Assembly (NCBI GenBank): GCA_021234155.1
Contig: JAJEKV010000035.1
Location: 3,984,224 to 4,048,223, forward strand
Source: Isoetes taiwanensis
Lineage: Eukaryota > Streptophyta > Lycopodiopsida > Isoetales > Isoetaceae
DNA length: 64,000 nucleotides
Direction of reading: 5' to 3'
In this document: one piece after another, positions 21,886 to 32,185 of the stretch
Numbering within the stretch: position 1 is the stretch's first letter
How the letters are laid out: each line of letters begins with the position of its first letter
Translations under genes and position numbers: made by a program
Notes under the pieces: model-generated
Seen by the model: only the letters and a program-made list of their open reading frames with translations
Databases searched by the model: none
Told to the model about the DNA's origin: nothing

Positions 21886-22651
21886 ATGGATTTGAATTCT
21901 GTTCCATCTGATTTTTCTGAGTATGAGGAGGATTATGATGTGGTTCCCTCCACCCAAATCCCAACACCTTCTCAAGAGTCTTTTCCTCAAACAGCCCCAA
22001 ATGCCTCTGATATACTTCCTATTTCTGCACCAGAGAAGAAGAAGCAGCTATAGCCACCAAATGCAACAGACAATTTGCTTGATGAGTTTGCTGATGTGAA
22101 GCTGAATGTGATACGAAATGGAAACCTTGGTTCCAAGCATTATGATCTTATTGCAGAGAGGATCAACAGGTATTTATCGGTCAGATACAGGAAAGCAAGT
22201 AAAAAATAGGATGGAATTTATGATAAGGAGGTATAAGCAAGAAAAGGATAAAGAAAACAAAACAGGAGGCACTCCTAGTACTTGGCAGTATTTCGATCAG
22301 CTTGATCAAGTTTTGGGCTCCTCTGCAAAATGTGTCGGACTTCCTGGGGGATCCTCAAATGAAGGATTTAGATCAGGGGACACATCCACATCTAATATCA
22401 ATGGAAATAGGAAACGTAGTGAACCTGATTTGGGTAGTGCTGCTACAGTTCAAAATCAAGGTGCCAAAAAGAAAAAAGGAGTAGACATATTGCAGCAAAG
22501 TGGATTCAAAGAAAATCAGGTTACCGTCATTGAAGATGATGAAGAAGATAGTAACGATGATGGCCAAGGTACTCCAATGAGGGAAGTTGACTTTGCTTCA
22601 CACCTATCGAACCATCTAGTTTCCTTCTTCATATCACACGTAACAGATTAA
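21886..22651 (+). pseudogene. Harbinger Myb/SANT-like accessory protein, broken
   Basis: In PIF/Harbinger elements this protein partners the transposase and helps it bind the ends. The frame opens at ATG 21,886 (MDLNSVPSDFSEYEEDY) and has a TAG at 22,051. It reads on through LLDEFADVKLNVIRNGNLGS and HYDLIAERINR, then must shift by one base near 22,170 to continue as VKNRMEFMIRRYKQEKDKEN and TPSTWQYFDQLDQVLG. Together these are the three-helix SANT-like domain. A Ser/Asn-rich tail with KKKKG and an acidic EDDEEDSNDD run ends at 22,651. One stop and one frameshift make it a pseudogene. Confidence 0.85.
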
Positions 22652-22799
22652 TTTTAATTGCTTGGCACTTTGATTTACACTCAAATCAGCAATAACATAT
22701 CATCTTTATTCAAAACTAACTAATAGTTTCTGTAACACACATAGAAAATAGGAAAGCAAAACAAACATGGATTTCTTGTTGGAAATTTATGGCCTCAGT

Positions 22800-23973
22800 A
22801 GGCCTTGGTCTTGCATATACTTGTATGTTCTTTGGAGAAGATTACCTTCATGGCGTCTACGGCTTTGACCTTGCATTATTGCTCCACCATAAATGTGCAC
22901 TTGACCTTCTACGTTCTCCTCTTCGCCATAAAGCTGCAAGAAATTGTGCAGCACACATCCAAAATCTTCCATCTACCCTTGAGCAGTGCAAAAGCATTCT
23001 CAATTAGAACCCTGACTTGTGACATTTTCTTGAGAAAAAGGATTTGTTCAGGAGTATCATCGAGCTTTCTTCTTGTTACAACCAGCATTGACGATGATGC
23101 TGGATACCCTGAGTCACCCAATAAAAAAGGTTTGACTCTCAATCCACGAATCCTCTTAGTAGGAAGCACAAGAATCTGCCTGGTGATGAGCTTGTTATAT
23201 AAAGGTGAAGTATAAAAATGGCGTGTATCGTGTGATCCTCCTGGTGCATCACAACAGATGTCCCAAAATATTTTGGAAGCATCACACACAGCTTGAAGAA
23301 GAATTGAATGAAAATGATGCCTACACCAATAATCTGCTGGTGTAAACCGGGCTGCTGGTTTGTAGCGCAAAGGGATATGAGATCCATCTATCACCCCAGC
23401 CACTTGGGAAAGACCTGATATGGATTCAAAGTCCTGTATTATTTGTTGCAGTCTGTGACCGTCTGGAGCTATAATGAACTCATTTCTAAGCTCAGTGGCA
23501 AGAATTTCCACTATCATCCTCGTGTACTTGTGCACAGTTGAGACTCTAAGGCCAAATAACTGTGCACAAATAAAGCATTTGTTATTGTGTGCAAGCCTGA
23601 ATACTACACAAGCGAGGGCTTGTGCCTTGTTCACAGGTTCTCTCACACGATTTTCTGGATTTGGCTCAAGTATATGAGGGGCCACAAGCTTCAGTAAAGT
23701 CTCAAAATTATGGGCAGACATTCTATAAAAACGTCTGAAATTAAAATTACCTGCCAATCCTGATTCTAGCCACAAGGAAGAGCTAACATCACGCCAAAAA
23801 GCCTCTTGCCTGGGATATACCCAGAACTCTCGAGTTGTTTGGCAGATCATAGAGAAGAGAACACCCAGCCAACAGCAAATAATCTGTATGATGCATTGAA
23901 ATAGTTGCTCGAAATCATCCTCCCCATCTTCCCGTTCACCGTAATTGAGCACAGGAGGATGATCTTGAGCCAT
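22800..23973 (-). pseudogene. PIF/Harbinger DDE transposase (DDE_Tnp_4), C-terminal frameshift
   Basis: The ATG at 23,973-23,971 opens 354 codons. A helix-turn-helix-like LFGLRVSTVHKYTR lies near residue 140. The catalytic triad is D196 (VAGVIDGSHIP), D287 (FLLGDSGYP) and E325 (VRVLIENAFALLKGRW), so the nuclease core is complete. After GRWKIL the frame runs out at 22,909. The expected CVLHNFL motif appears in the next frame from about 22,945 and continues to about 22,790, showing a small indel. The protein would lack its proper end. Adjacent and divergent to the SANT-like gene. Confidence 0.93.
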
Positions 23974-23995
23974 GGCAAGCCGGAGGAGATATATT

Positions 23996-24204
23996 TCTGG
24001 GAATATCGATTGTTTTTAAGCTAGCTTAACGGCGGTGGGAATTCTGATGATAAAAACACCTGGCCGCATCTGAATACGTGGCTGAATAAAACTGTCAGCT
24101 TCTGGGAATATCGATTGTTTTTAAGCTAGCTTAATGGCGGTGGGAATTCTGATGATAAAAACACCTGGCCACATGTGAATACGTGGCTGAATAAAACTGT
24201 CAGC
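23996..24204. repeat. 105-bp tandem duplication in Harbinger right end
   Basis: 23,996-24,099 and 24,101-24,204 differ at only about three bases (both start TCTGGGAATATCGATTG and end AAAACTGTCAGC). High identity suggests a recent duplication. Confidence 0.9.
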
Positions 24205-24205
24205 A

Positions 24206-24328
24206 CTGACCATGACTCCTCGGCCCAGAGTCGGACGCATATATCCATGTGAATCTACATTTGGCGCTGACCATGACTCCTCAGCCCGGAGTCGGACGCA
24301 TATATCCATGTGAACCCTACGTTTGGCC
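24206..24328. repeat. 61-bp tandem duplication next to Harbinger end
   Basis: 24,206-24,266 and 24,267-24,328 both begin CTGACCATGACTCCTC, contain AGTCGGACGCATATATCC and end TTTGGC. A few substitutions separate them. Confidence 0.88.
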
Positions 24329-24911
24329 AATTCCGACGTGGTTTAGCTTATATTCTTGTGCTTTAAGTTCGCAACTAGTTGAACAAAACAACTGGTAATG
24401 TTTGTGCTAGTAATAAGAAGCTGGGCTTCTCAATCCTGGTTGTGGCAGAATAGGATTGTAGCCAGTCTCCAATTATTGCCAGTAAAGGGAACTGTTGGAA
24501 TCCTGCAATATCAGTTTGCTTTTATGATTGCTATATAAGGCAAGGTTTAGTTCCTGATAAAACTATTTCTCCGATAAAACTGTCCCCAAAGTTTCCCTCT
24601 GAAGATGTAGTTAGAACAGTTTCACATTCAACTTTTAATCTCAGGATTGATAGGACACCGTTAAACAAAATTTTCATTAATCAGAATCTACAACATATGA
24701 TTAATAAGGTGTCAGTCAACCAAGCACATTCGTGCCTGCCATTAATTATAATACATTTTACATCAAATGCTACAGGTTCTCTATCATGGTACAACATAGC
24801 GGCTCTTGGAGTTTCATAGGGCAATGAATATCTCCACAACTGAACATGGGGCTCTCATGAGCAAAATAAATTATTTCACACTGGATATAGCATGTGACCC
24901 ACAAACCCACA

Positions 24912-26818
24912 TCAAACGAAGACACAGAGCATCCCAGGCTGAACTTCGGTAAAGGATAAATGCTCATCCTCGGCCAAAAAACGTTCTATTGCAGCAGGTA
25001 TTCTCGCTGGAGTCCGTGAGCCCTTGGTATGATGACCAGTTCCAACACACACAAAAATCTGCTGGCGCTTGTATGAAGCTCTTCCCGATGACCTCAGAGC
25101 TGCAAGTTCTCTTCTCAACAAAGGGATAGCTTCATTGACATGCAATCCATGCAAATCTATTATCTTGTTATCTCTGCATGCCTGAGAAAATGCAGAAGCA
25201 TTTCTGCACAACATATCAACAACTCAGTACACAATGTTCGATATGAAAAAAGCAACAACAAGCTTGACTCTGTAATTCCGTGCTTGCCTTTGACGGAATA
25301 TTGCTTCTGCTGCCTTGCTATGAGCAACCTTCATTTGCTCATTATGCCATTGGCCCTTAACACTCAATTCTTTCGCAAGTGCTTTGTTCCCAATAAGATA
25401 TGCCTGCCTTGCCTGTCCCGAGGACAAATAAGTTAGGCGAATAGCCTTTTTTCACATTACAAACTCCAAATGCAGAAGCATTTACCTGTTCAAAGAATGC
25501 ATTACGCACGCGTGCATGGTCACGTGCCTCTTCTCGCATATCTGAATACATGGTCGCTGTAAAAACAAACATACATCAGAGGCAGCGCCCCCACATTAGC
25601 GGTATATATTTACGTCAAAAAGTCGTACCAACAGCATCCCCTGTCTCAAGCCATGGCTGTTGGCGTATTCGAGGAGTCTCACGTACAGGGTATGGATCCA
25701 TGCGTGCTCTACTGGTAGTCATGCCAACCCCAGTTTGAAGCGGTAACCTTGCTGCCCCCACGGGAAGATCAACACCTCCATTTCTCTCATACGGCCACTG
25801 AGATGTTTTCCTCACAACTGTTGCAAAGTCAGCACCCAGGCCACCTGCTCCATTCAACCTGGCGACTCGATGCACACTCACAGGACGAAGATCAAGCCCT
25901 TGAGAAGATGCATCATTCATCAATCCTGTTGTGGGCAAGGATGGGAAATCCATAGGAGACAATGAAGGTGCCACAGCAGGCTGAGAACTTGAATGCCGTG
26001 TTGCAGGACCACCGTCATCCTGAAGCTGAAACCAATCGACCAACAATAAACAAATCAGAAACAAAGGAGTGCACACTCAACAAAAACATAAAACACTTTA
26101 TTTTGTTGGTTACCTCGAGTTGTGTAAGCATCTCAACGGTGAGAGATAGGTCACCCCCATTAGCATAGTAAATATCGGATAGGCTTTCAACAGCAAAATT
26201 TGGGAATTCAGCGGCCAAAAAATTAAGAGGATGCAGATCTCCAGGTTCATCAAAAGCTGCCTGATTTTCTGTATCAAAATGAATGCCATCAGTCCAAGCG
26301 TTCTGAATGTGTCCTTGATTGACAGAGGCAGTTTGCTCTTGTTCAAATGCATTATTGCCATTTCTGCCATTAGCTAAATTTAATCCATTCCTTACAGGAC
26401 TTTCTTGATTGTTAGAACCTGGATGTAAGAGAACCCCGTTGTTGCTAGTTGTGCCGCCATAGTTCAGTAGATTAGAGGGCTGCTGATATTCGAGAGACCC
26501 ATCATCTATAGAAAAGTCCAGTGGGGATATAAGATCATCTGGTAGTTGTGCCCGCCAGTATTGCCTGAATTCATCATCAGAGGTATTTGAGACTGAAGAA
26601 TTTGTTCTTTCAAGACACACTTTGCTGGTGTCTGCATTCGGTTTACTTGTTAAAACAGATCTCGATGTCGAGGGCACAAATTCCTCAGCATTTGGATTTA
26701 ATGACAACCGCCCAAATGCTAATGACAAAGAAGTTGCAGGTCTGCCTTTTTGCTCTAGCTCTTCCCCTGCTGAGCCATTGCCGAGAGTTCCTTTGCTAGC
26801 AGAACTTTCAACTGACAT
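24912..26818 (-). CDS. CID7: CID7-like protein: PAM2, CUE-like, DUF1771 and Smr domains
   Basis: This is a homologue of Arabidopsis CTC-interacting domain protein 7, which binds the MLLE/CTC domain of poly(A)-binding protein in the cytoplasm. Five coding exons fit: 26,818-26,114; 26,025-25,629; 25,556-25,486; 25,412-25,269; 25,181-24,912. They sum to 1,587 nt (528 aa plus stop) with matching phases. All are GT-AG; the donor at 25,268 (GTCAAG) is weakest. Residues 39-50, [12 protein letters not shown], form the PAM2 motif. About 198-235 is a CUE-like helix region ([20 protein letters not shown]). About 370-437 is DUF1771 ([20 protein letters not shown] onwards). About 442-528 is Smr, with DLHGLHV and GTGHHTKG, a fold linked to RNA or DNA nicking. 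A 5' UTR intron is likely (donor 27,982, acceptor ending 26,891). No disabling change is visible, so this is the best host gene in the window. Confidence 0.93.
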
Positions 26819-26843
26819 GCTTATAAGGTATATCAACAACCAT
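26808..26843 (-). promoter_or_regulatory. Short uORF overlapping the CID7 start
   Basis: An ATG at 26,843-26,841 opens an 11-codon frame out of phase with CID7 and ends at a TGA (26,810-26,808) inside the main coding region. If the mRNA includes this stretch, as the acceptor at 26,891 implies, it could lower initiation at 26,818. Confidence 0.45.
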
Positions 26844-27982
26844 GGATAAAGGGAAGGCGCATTCTGACAGCATAAAATAACCCAAACAGCCTGAAATAAA
26901 GATAATGTTTGTTAGTGAAGTACAAAAGACAACATAAGTTATATTTCAAAAAGCTGGAAGTTAAAAAAACCTGCACCTACCGTTTCCAAGGTCCAATAAC
27001 GCTAATTTATGGATCACAATGTTTGCTCTTTACCTACAAGTGCCCAGAAACAAAGAAAGTGGATAACAACAATAACCTATCTGGACAAAAAATAGACTAG
27101 CCAATTAGAATGATTACAGTGCAGTCAAAGTAGCACTTACAACTGATAGCCTTAACACAACAAACTCAAATCTGACCAATATAAAGTGGCCAGTCACCCA
27201 CCAGAATTCTAACCTTTTATCATGCCATAGCTATTCCTCTTCACCTGAGTTACGAGACATGGTGGGAGATCCAAATAAATCAAAGAAAAGTATTGAATAT
27301 TCATTTGAGTATTGAATACTTGTTTGTTTTAAACAAAGCATATTTGACAAATCCTTGGGTCACTGCCATTCTAAACAATAACTCTATGAAATGCATAAAA
27401 TGCCTCTATTACAGAGACTCTATAAAGAAAATTGAAATAAAAGACAAAGGCTCTGAAAAGAGGCTGATGGAATACATAAAGCACTTTATGTGCCTTTCCA
27501 TTTGGACCACTTCCTTATCCTACCGGAATTGAAGAACTTCTTGGTTGTGTTTCGTCGTACAAATAAGATGCCTGTCCCGTCCAGTTTCCACTGCTAAAGA
27601 AGCGGTCTATGCCATGCTGTCTCACAGAACTTCGTATAAGTAGAGCGAAGATGTCCCTATTATTAAATTCAACCAGAAAACAACCTATTAGTTTGATGGG
27701 TAACTCCCCAAATCAAATACGGTGAAACCACATAACTTGAAGCCATGCAAAATACAATTTTCTCACATTTCAAGACTCGAACCAAATTGCAAAATATGCG
27801 AGGAGGCAAAATCACAGGAAATTTTAAAATACATTCGAACAAGGTCACTCATATAAAATCCAACCAGGAAATGCTAAAATTTGAAGCCCAAAAGCAACAA
27901 AGCATGAATTCTAAATACCCACAAAAAGAGTGAAGAGATTTAAACAAGATCAAAACCATGGGCCGAAAAATAGAAAGTTTAC

Positions 27983-28250
27983 CTGCTCCATGCAGCGAGG
28001 CCTGCACGGCCGGCGTGCCGGAGCAAAAGCTAAGGAAGTGCAGGAAGAAAATGGCAGGAAGCCGACTCCGAAAGACACGGCGAAGTGGAATGGCCGGATT
28101 TCCGATCAGATTGCGAAAAATATCGATGTGGGCTGTCTTCGTTTTGGCACTGCTAGCAGAGGAGGTCCTTCCCGAAGAACAAAGGAGAGGAGAGAGAAAC
28201 AGGGGTAGAGAAGACTGTGTGTTTTGCCCTTTTTGGTTTTTTACCCTTTA
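27983..28250 (-). other. Probable CID7 5' UTR exon
   Basis: A GGAGCAG|GTAAAC donor at 27,983/27,982 on the minus strand matches a TTTATTTCAG acceptor before 26,890. The GC-richer sequence to about 28,200 fits a leader exon. The transcription start is not visible. The 26,891-27,982 interval is then a 1.09-kb intron with no gene of its own. Confidence 0.5.
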
Positions 28251-28489
28251 GTATATCTATATCCTATACGTATCTATTACTGTCCTTATCTAATGTCTTG
28301 GTGTAAATGAACCCTGGCCCCCCGTTTTTATTTCACTATTCCGATAAGTTGTTGCAATTGGTGGACGTGATGGTGCTAGTTTTTCTTTAAGGGGAATTTC
28401 TAAATGAGGTATTTACCCTATTTGGCCAAAAAGTCCCTAATTTTTTTATATGGTGTCCATTTAGAAAAATACAAGCAATGACGGTGTTG

Positions 28490-28745
28490 GTTTCTGCATG
28501 TTCTAGAAGTGTTCTTGAAAGGCAACACGTTTGAAATGTTTGGTCATCTCCCAGCTTCACATGTAGTTAAATCGTCTTATATGAAGGGTATGGCATTTTC
28601 ACAATCAAGGCAAATATAAGATGCATAAGCATGCAGTCAAAAGAAAATCATTTGTACAATGTTGGTTTCTACATGTTCTAAATGCGTTCTCGTAAGACAA
28701 CACGTATCGTTGGGCCATCTTCCAGCTTCACGTGTCAATTCTCTA
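28490..28745. repeat. Diverged direct duplication upstream of CID7
   Basis: 28,490-28,565 and 28,662-28,735 share GTTGGTTTCT.CATGTTCTA, CAACACGT and CCAGCTTCACRTGT at a ~170-bp offset. The second copy contains CACGTG. It lies a few hundred bases upstream of the likely CID7 leader. Confidence 0.55.
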
Positions 28746-29249
28746 AGTTAATTATCTCATGCTTAAACGGTAGAGAGGCTATAGCAAATAGAGGTGATAT
28801 GACATTAAAAACTACTAACTAAATAAACCATATATATCATATATATACGTTCATCACCTTGTATTTACGCAGCCAAAAACATTTCTCTAGAGCCTTCAAA
28901 TTATTCCTCAGCGTTCCAAACAGTTTTAGGAACTAGAAATTTTTAGAACTGGCCCCCTCGCTAGTATATGTAGGGGCCTCCAGCATGGGGTTCGACATTC
29001 CGTTCAATGCCAGTTGTGAGCCTTTCCTTATTCCATTATCTTGTTCTCTTGCGACATTTATGGCGATTGTACATATTCATGTATGGTATATAGATTATTC
29101 ATTCATCTCGAGTATCTGCAGCGATTTCTTGTATCCTTGTTTGTAGGTTCATGACAGTTTAAACCAGAATCTATTACCTAGTTCTAATTTACACTAAGCT
29201 TATTTATTTCTTGTCTTCTTATTCATTATCTTGCCATCATGGAAGATGT

Positions 29250-30349
29250 TGCAGCAAGTAAGGAAATAATGGTGACTCTGATGAAGTAGCTCGAGCAGCT
29301 TGCTCAAATATTCGATCTCATAATCCGTTCGTGTATTCATAAATCAAGTGATCTGGTTGCATTCTCACATATATCGATCAAGTTCAGGTCGGCCTGGTCA
29401 GTTGTCTCCCTAGGAAACTAGCTCTAAATTGGTTTTTGCCGTTGCGCGAGAAAGGAGCTCTATAGTTGGACAATTCTGGGACCTTTAACATAGCACCTGA
29501 GGCTTGTTTTGGAGACAATGAGAAATAAGGATTGTGATCAATAAACTCAGCAATGTGAGGCAAGGGTCACATCCAGCTTCAGTTTACATATCTGAGTTTC
29601 GTCAATATCCTCAGATATAACTTGCCTTCGTGATTGTTTTAGGAAAGGGTTTTAGGATGATGTCCTGGGATAATCGCATATTCAAATATAAGCAGGAGTG
29701 TCAGAAATTAGCTTCAGTTTCAGACTCTCCCATAGTTGTTTCTACTCTTGCTCCAATTACAGATTCTGAAACGGATGGTCCAATGTCGATGCAGGTGGAC
29801 TGAAAAGCAACATCAGAGGGAGGCCAATTTATGTTTGTAATGTGGAGATTCAAGACATATAGTTCGTGGTTGCCCAATCAAACAATCCAGCTTGTCAAAA
29901 AATGCCAGGAACCGTTCGAATAGAAGAAATCTCTTAACGGCTAACCAACATTTGTCTGGCTCCTTCAACATCTGACGAAAGTCCCATACCTTCTGATAAA
30001 GTCAGTGATTTCGGTATTGTTGGAGTCAGAGGTGGAAAAAGTAGATGCTTTGGCACAGCTCGACTATGAGGCGAATGTTTGTTCCGTGGATACTGCATTT
30101 GCTTCTAGGCATGCAATTCCTAGAATCACACTTGCGCATCCGTGAACTGTCGCAGTCATTAATGGGCATGGAATTTCCTCTAGATTAGTCACATAATGTA
30201 TTGCGTCCTTTAGAGTTTTGTTTGGAGGAGTTTGTTACAAAGTTGCCGTCAATCTGGTTGCTAGTTCGCATGCACCAATAGTTTTTGATCTACCTTGGCT
30301 CGAGTTACATAACCTACAGGTTGATAGGCACTATAGATCATTTTTATTT
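29250..30349 (+). pseudogene. Ty3/Gypsy gag-protease remnant
   Basis: A frame near 29,815 reads REANLCL, a stop, then CGDSRHIVRGCPIKQ, which is a gag zinc knuckle (CX2CX4HX4C) with a TAA inside. Further on, LVASSHAPIVFDLPWLELHN (about 30,250) matches the retropepsin-end pattern of plant Gypsy elements (GLPWLxxHNP). No RT or integrase is present. Many stops show long decay. The 28.75-29.25 kb stretch may be LTR or leader sequence but has no partner to prove it. Confidence 0.7.
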
Positions 30350-30780
30350 GGGCAAATTTTAAAAATGCCCCTAATTTTTTGCAAAATTACGAAAATACCC
30401 CTGTTTTAAGGGTATCTTTGGTAAAATGACCATAACTTTTTTCTGATAATCTATACAGGAATATGTCCTTCAGACAAATTATAGATGAGAATGATATCTT
30501 TCTAAGCAAGCTAAAATTATCTGAATCAGAGTTCAGAATCGTAAGTTATGATTACGATTTGTTTGTGTCTAAGATTTCACATAACTTGTGATTCCAAACT
30601 CTGATTCAGGTGATTTTAGCTTTGATGAGAAGATAGAATCCTCATCTATAATTCATCTGAATGATACATTCCTATTTGGAACATCAAAAAAAAGTTATGG
30701 CTATTTTATTAAAAATACCGCTAAAACAGGGGTATTTTCGCAATTTTGCAAAAAATTAGGGGCATTTTTAAAATTTTCCC
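30350..30780. mobile_element. Foldback MULE-type MITE (431 bp)
   Basis: Almost the whole element is one long inverted repeat. The left end GGGCAAATTTTAAAAATGCC mirrors the right end GGCATTTTTAAAATTTTCCC, with arms of roughly 190 bp around a short centre. A perfect 9-bp target duplication, TTTTTATTT, flanks it at 30,341-30,349 and 30,781-30,789. Long arms plus a 9-bp duplication are typical of Mutator-like elements. It carries no gene. Confidence 0.93.
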
Positions 30781-31599
30781 TTTTTATTTTCTGGTTCTAA
30801 CCCTAGTCTCAATTCGTCTTTGGTCCCTGCTCTTGGGCTAACATCTACTCCAGTTTATGCATTATCTTTTGCCTCTGATCCAGTCGCTGTTCATGTCTCT
30901 ATAAATGTTACAATCCAAGTTCCAGATTCTATTCTCAATCTTGACTCTGGTTCTGCTTCTACTCATGATTTGGCTTGTGATCTTGATCCTTTTCTTGGTT
31001 CTAAAATTTTATTCATGTTCATGTTCTTACTTTAATTCTTGCACCTGCTCATGTACTTCCCGTTCCAATTTTGTTCCGATTCTCCACTATGCGACCTGCA
31101 TAGATTCCTTCGTCTAAATCATATCCTCAATTCATATCTCGAAGATATCTTGCAGGAGTTTATCAAAGCTGGCAAGCGAGAACCTAGTTCACTATTTGCT
31201 ATCCAAGTTCAACCTTTGACTATAATTCATGTCCCCCCTGATCTCTTAGTAATAGGTAGGATTTCTGGTCTTCTGGTATCTATTCCCTGTCCTTCTATTC
31301 TTATGCTCTCAATTCCCCAATTCCTTTTTTCTGTTGTCGATTCTTTCTCACACGTTTTTTATTAAACCACCTGACCTGGAAAATCAAACAAATTTTAGCC
31401 CTAAATTCCTTGCCATTCTCCACGATTTCTTCAAACTCGCGCCATCTAATCAACCTCTTCTGCTGGATCAGTTAAGATCTTTTAAAAAAAAATCCTCAAA
31501 ATTGCTTGTTATTTGGAAATTCCTCTAATTTACTTCTGGACGATCAGAAGATGAACTCAAGATCCTCTAAAGTTCCGATTTAGGACAATTTCTTCACGG

Positions 31600-32185
31600 A
31601 TCTGCATCTTTATGGTCGTTATCCCCAGCTGCATCCGAGTATCCAAGTTCCTTTGCCATATGGAGTGCCTAAACCTTATGTTGAAGTTTACTCTGATGAG
31701 ACCCTGGATGGAGCATTAGTTAAACCTCGAAAACCTCTATTATGGTATTTCTCTTAATCTCCCCTCTGTTCGTGAAAAGATGTCCATTCTAAAAGATACT
31801 GCTGTTCTAGTTAAAGTCAATAAATGTGGAATTAAATTGGAAAAACTCTGGACCTTCTGTCAAAATCTTCAAAAAGAAGTCCTTATTAAAGCTATGTATG
31901 GTTTACACTTTCCATTCATTATGATTGAATGTGAGAGTAAAAGAACAATTAATTTCCTTCTGAATCGTGGGCCATTAACAGTTGAAAATTTCCGCACATC
32001 CTTTCTTAAATGGGATCCAAAAATGGACATTGCCACCTTTGATTCCTTATGTGTTGCTTCAACCACTCTTCATGGGTTAAATCCAATCTATTAGAATGAA
32101 GATTGCTTCAAAATCCTTTTTAACTCCATTGGCACTTATATCTCAACTGAGTATGTTCTTGAAAGTCCTCCATCATTATCCTCAA
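31600..32185 (+). pseudogene. LINE ORF1, DUF4283-like N-terminal part
   Basis: The frame at 31,780-32,094 contains NLQKEVLIKAMYGLHFPFIM, FLLNRGPLTVENF and KWDPKMDI, matching the DUF4283 pattern (GPW...W.P..D), and ends LHGLNPIY. The next codon is TAG where the family has Trp (YW). The protein-like sequence goes on as NEDCFKILFNSIGTYIST, so a single TGG-to-TAG change broke it. ORF1 products bind RNA and form the retroposition particle. Confidence 0.8.

Larger units (their letters stand above)
21630..24317. mobile_element. PIF/Harbinger DNA transposon, disabled
   Basis: The element carries the two genes of the superfamily in opposite directions: a Myb/SANT-like protein (+) and a DDE transposase (-). 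The proposed ends are the inverted GGGTTGTTCACATG at 21,630 and CATGTGAACCC ending at 24,317, with TAT and TAC outside where a TWA duplication would be expected, so the borders are tentative. The right end contains two tandem duplications, listed separately. Both genes are broken. Confidence 0.7.
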
